From positions 1 to 64,000 of the forward strand of contig JAAYAX010000012.1 in assembly GCA_012719175.1 (NCBI GenBank): a stretch of DNA of 64,000 nt. The letters run 5' to 3'. A program made the position numbers and the translations under genes. This DNA is from Methanomassiliicoccus sp. (GTDB lineage: Archaea; Thermoplasmatota; Thermoplasmata; Methanomassiliicoccales; Methanomassiliicoccaceae). Below the pieces are notes generated by a model. It was not told where the DNA came from, did not search any database, and saw nothing but the letters and a program-made list of their open reading frames with translations. Positions 63,982-64,000 of this stretch are shown here, in pieces (within the stretch, counting starts at the first letter, position 1; every line of letters begins with the position of its first letter).

Positions 63982-64000
63982 GGGTGCTCCCCATTCCCCA

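Larger units (their letters stand above)
56630..64000. mobile_element. integrative element at tRNA-Gly, right end outside the window
   Basis: The integrase gene abuts the 3' end of tRNA-Gly, a Cys-rich small gene and a palindrome-dense stretch follow, and the cargo is a type I restriction system. Base composition falls, with AT-rich hsdS. I found no second copy of the tRNA 3' end in the window, so the far attachment site should lie beyond 64000. Confidence 0.75.

Noticed and set aside
57900-64000. Second copy of the tRNA-Gly 3' end (far attachment site)
   Set aside because: I scanned the element for the T-arm/acceptor sequence and did not find it within the window; it must lie outside or has decayed.

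Overview
The window comes from an archaeon. It carries archaeal information-processing genes (RNA polymerase subunits H, B, split A'/A'', NusA-type KH protein, Spt5, SecE, ribosomal proteins L30e/L11/L1/L10/L12, PriL, Orc1/Cdc6), the archaeal GatDE amidotransferase, AglB, and many start codons about 26 nt behind TATA-like boxes (leaderless mRNAs). The one-piece rpoB, GC-rich coding, three FtsZ genes and a HypB hydrogenase maturation factor fit a Thermoplasmata-class euryarchaeon; a Methanomassiliicoccales-like, high-GC lineage is my best guess. No methanogenesis marker lies in the window, so this stays an inference.

Layout. 1-7.2 kb: end of a surface protein, a small coiled-coil ORF, gatE-gatD (minus), then hypB, purD and translin (plus) and thioredoxin (minus). 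7.3-14.5 kb: an N-glycosylation locus with a 2146-residue AglB whose catalytic region is fused to eleven carboxypeptidase-regulatory/SdrD-like repeats, two NEW3/CARDB-like domains and a C-terminal membrane anchor; it overlaps a second membrane-anchored protein. 14.7-25.4 kb: pyrF, a radical SAM protein, and the minus-strand operon rpoH-rpoB-rpoA1-rpoA2-rpl30e-nusA. 25.6 kb: a tRNA-Lys(UUU) gene that appears interrupted twice, in the D-loop and T-loop. 25.9-37.6 kb: housekeeping genes (AlkD-like, metallophosphoesterase, CorA, zinc ribbon, EF-1beta, acetolactate decarboxylase, PPC-domain protein, malic enzyme, radical SAM COG1031, PriL, CDP-alcohol phosphotransferase, AK6/Fap7-like kinase, TruA, TrmJ).

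37.6-48 kb is a cell-division and translation block. A ribbon-helix-helix regulator with a perfect 10-bp inverted-repeat operator precedes an FtsZ2-type gene. Two tandem FtsZ1-type genes precede secE-spt5-rpl11, followed by a separately promoted rpl1-rpl10-rpl12 operon whose leader folds into a hairpin touching the ribosome-binding site. Spt5 and RpoA2 both carry unusual N-terminal extensions. 48-56.6 kb: NIF3-like protein, Orc1/Cdc6, aldehyde dehydrogenase, M20 peptidase, AsnRS, RimI-like acetyltransferase, a stand-alone Lrp/AsnC effector domain and UPF0147.

56.6 kb to the end is an integrative element inserted at tRNA-Gly(CCC): an integrase ending directly at the tRNA, a Cys-rich small protein, about 1.1 kb of non-coding DNA crowded with perfect palindromes, and a type I restriction system (hsdR, hsdS; hsdM presumably beyond the right edge). 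All functional calls rest on reading translated sequence by eye; no database search was possible.
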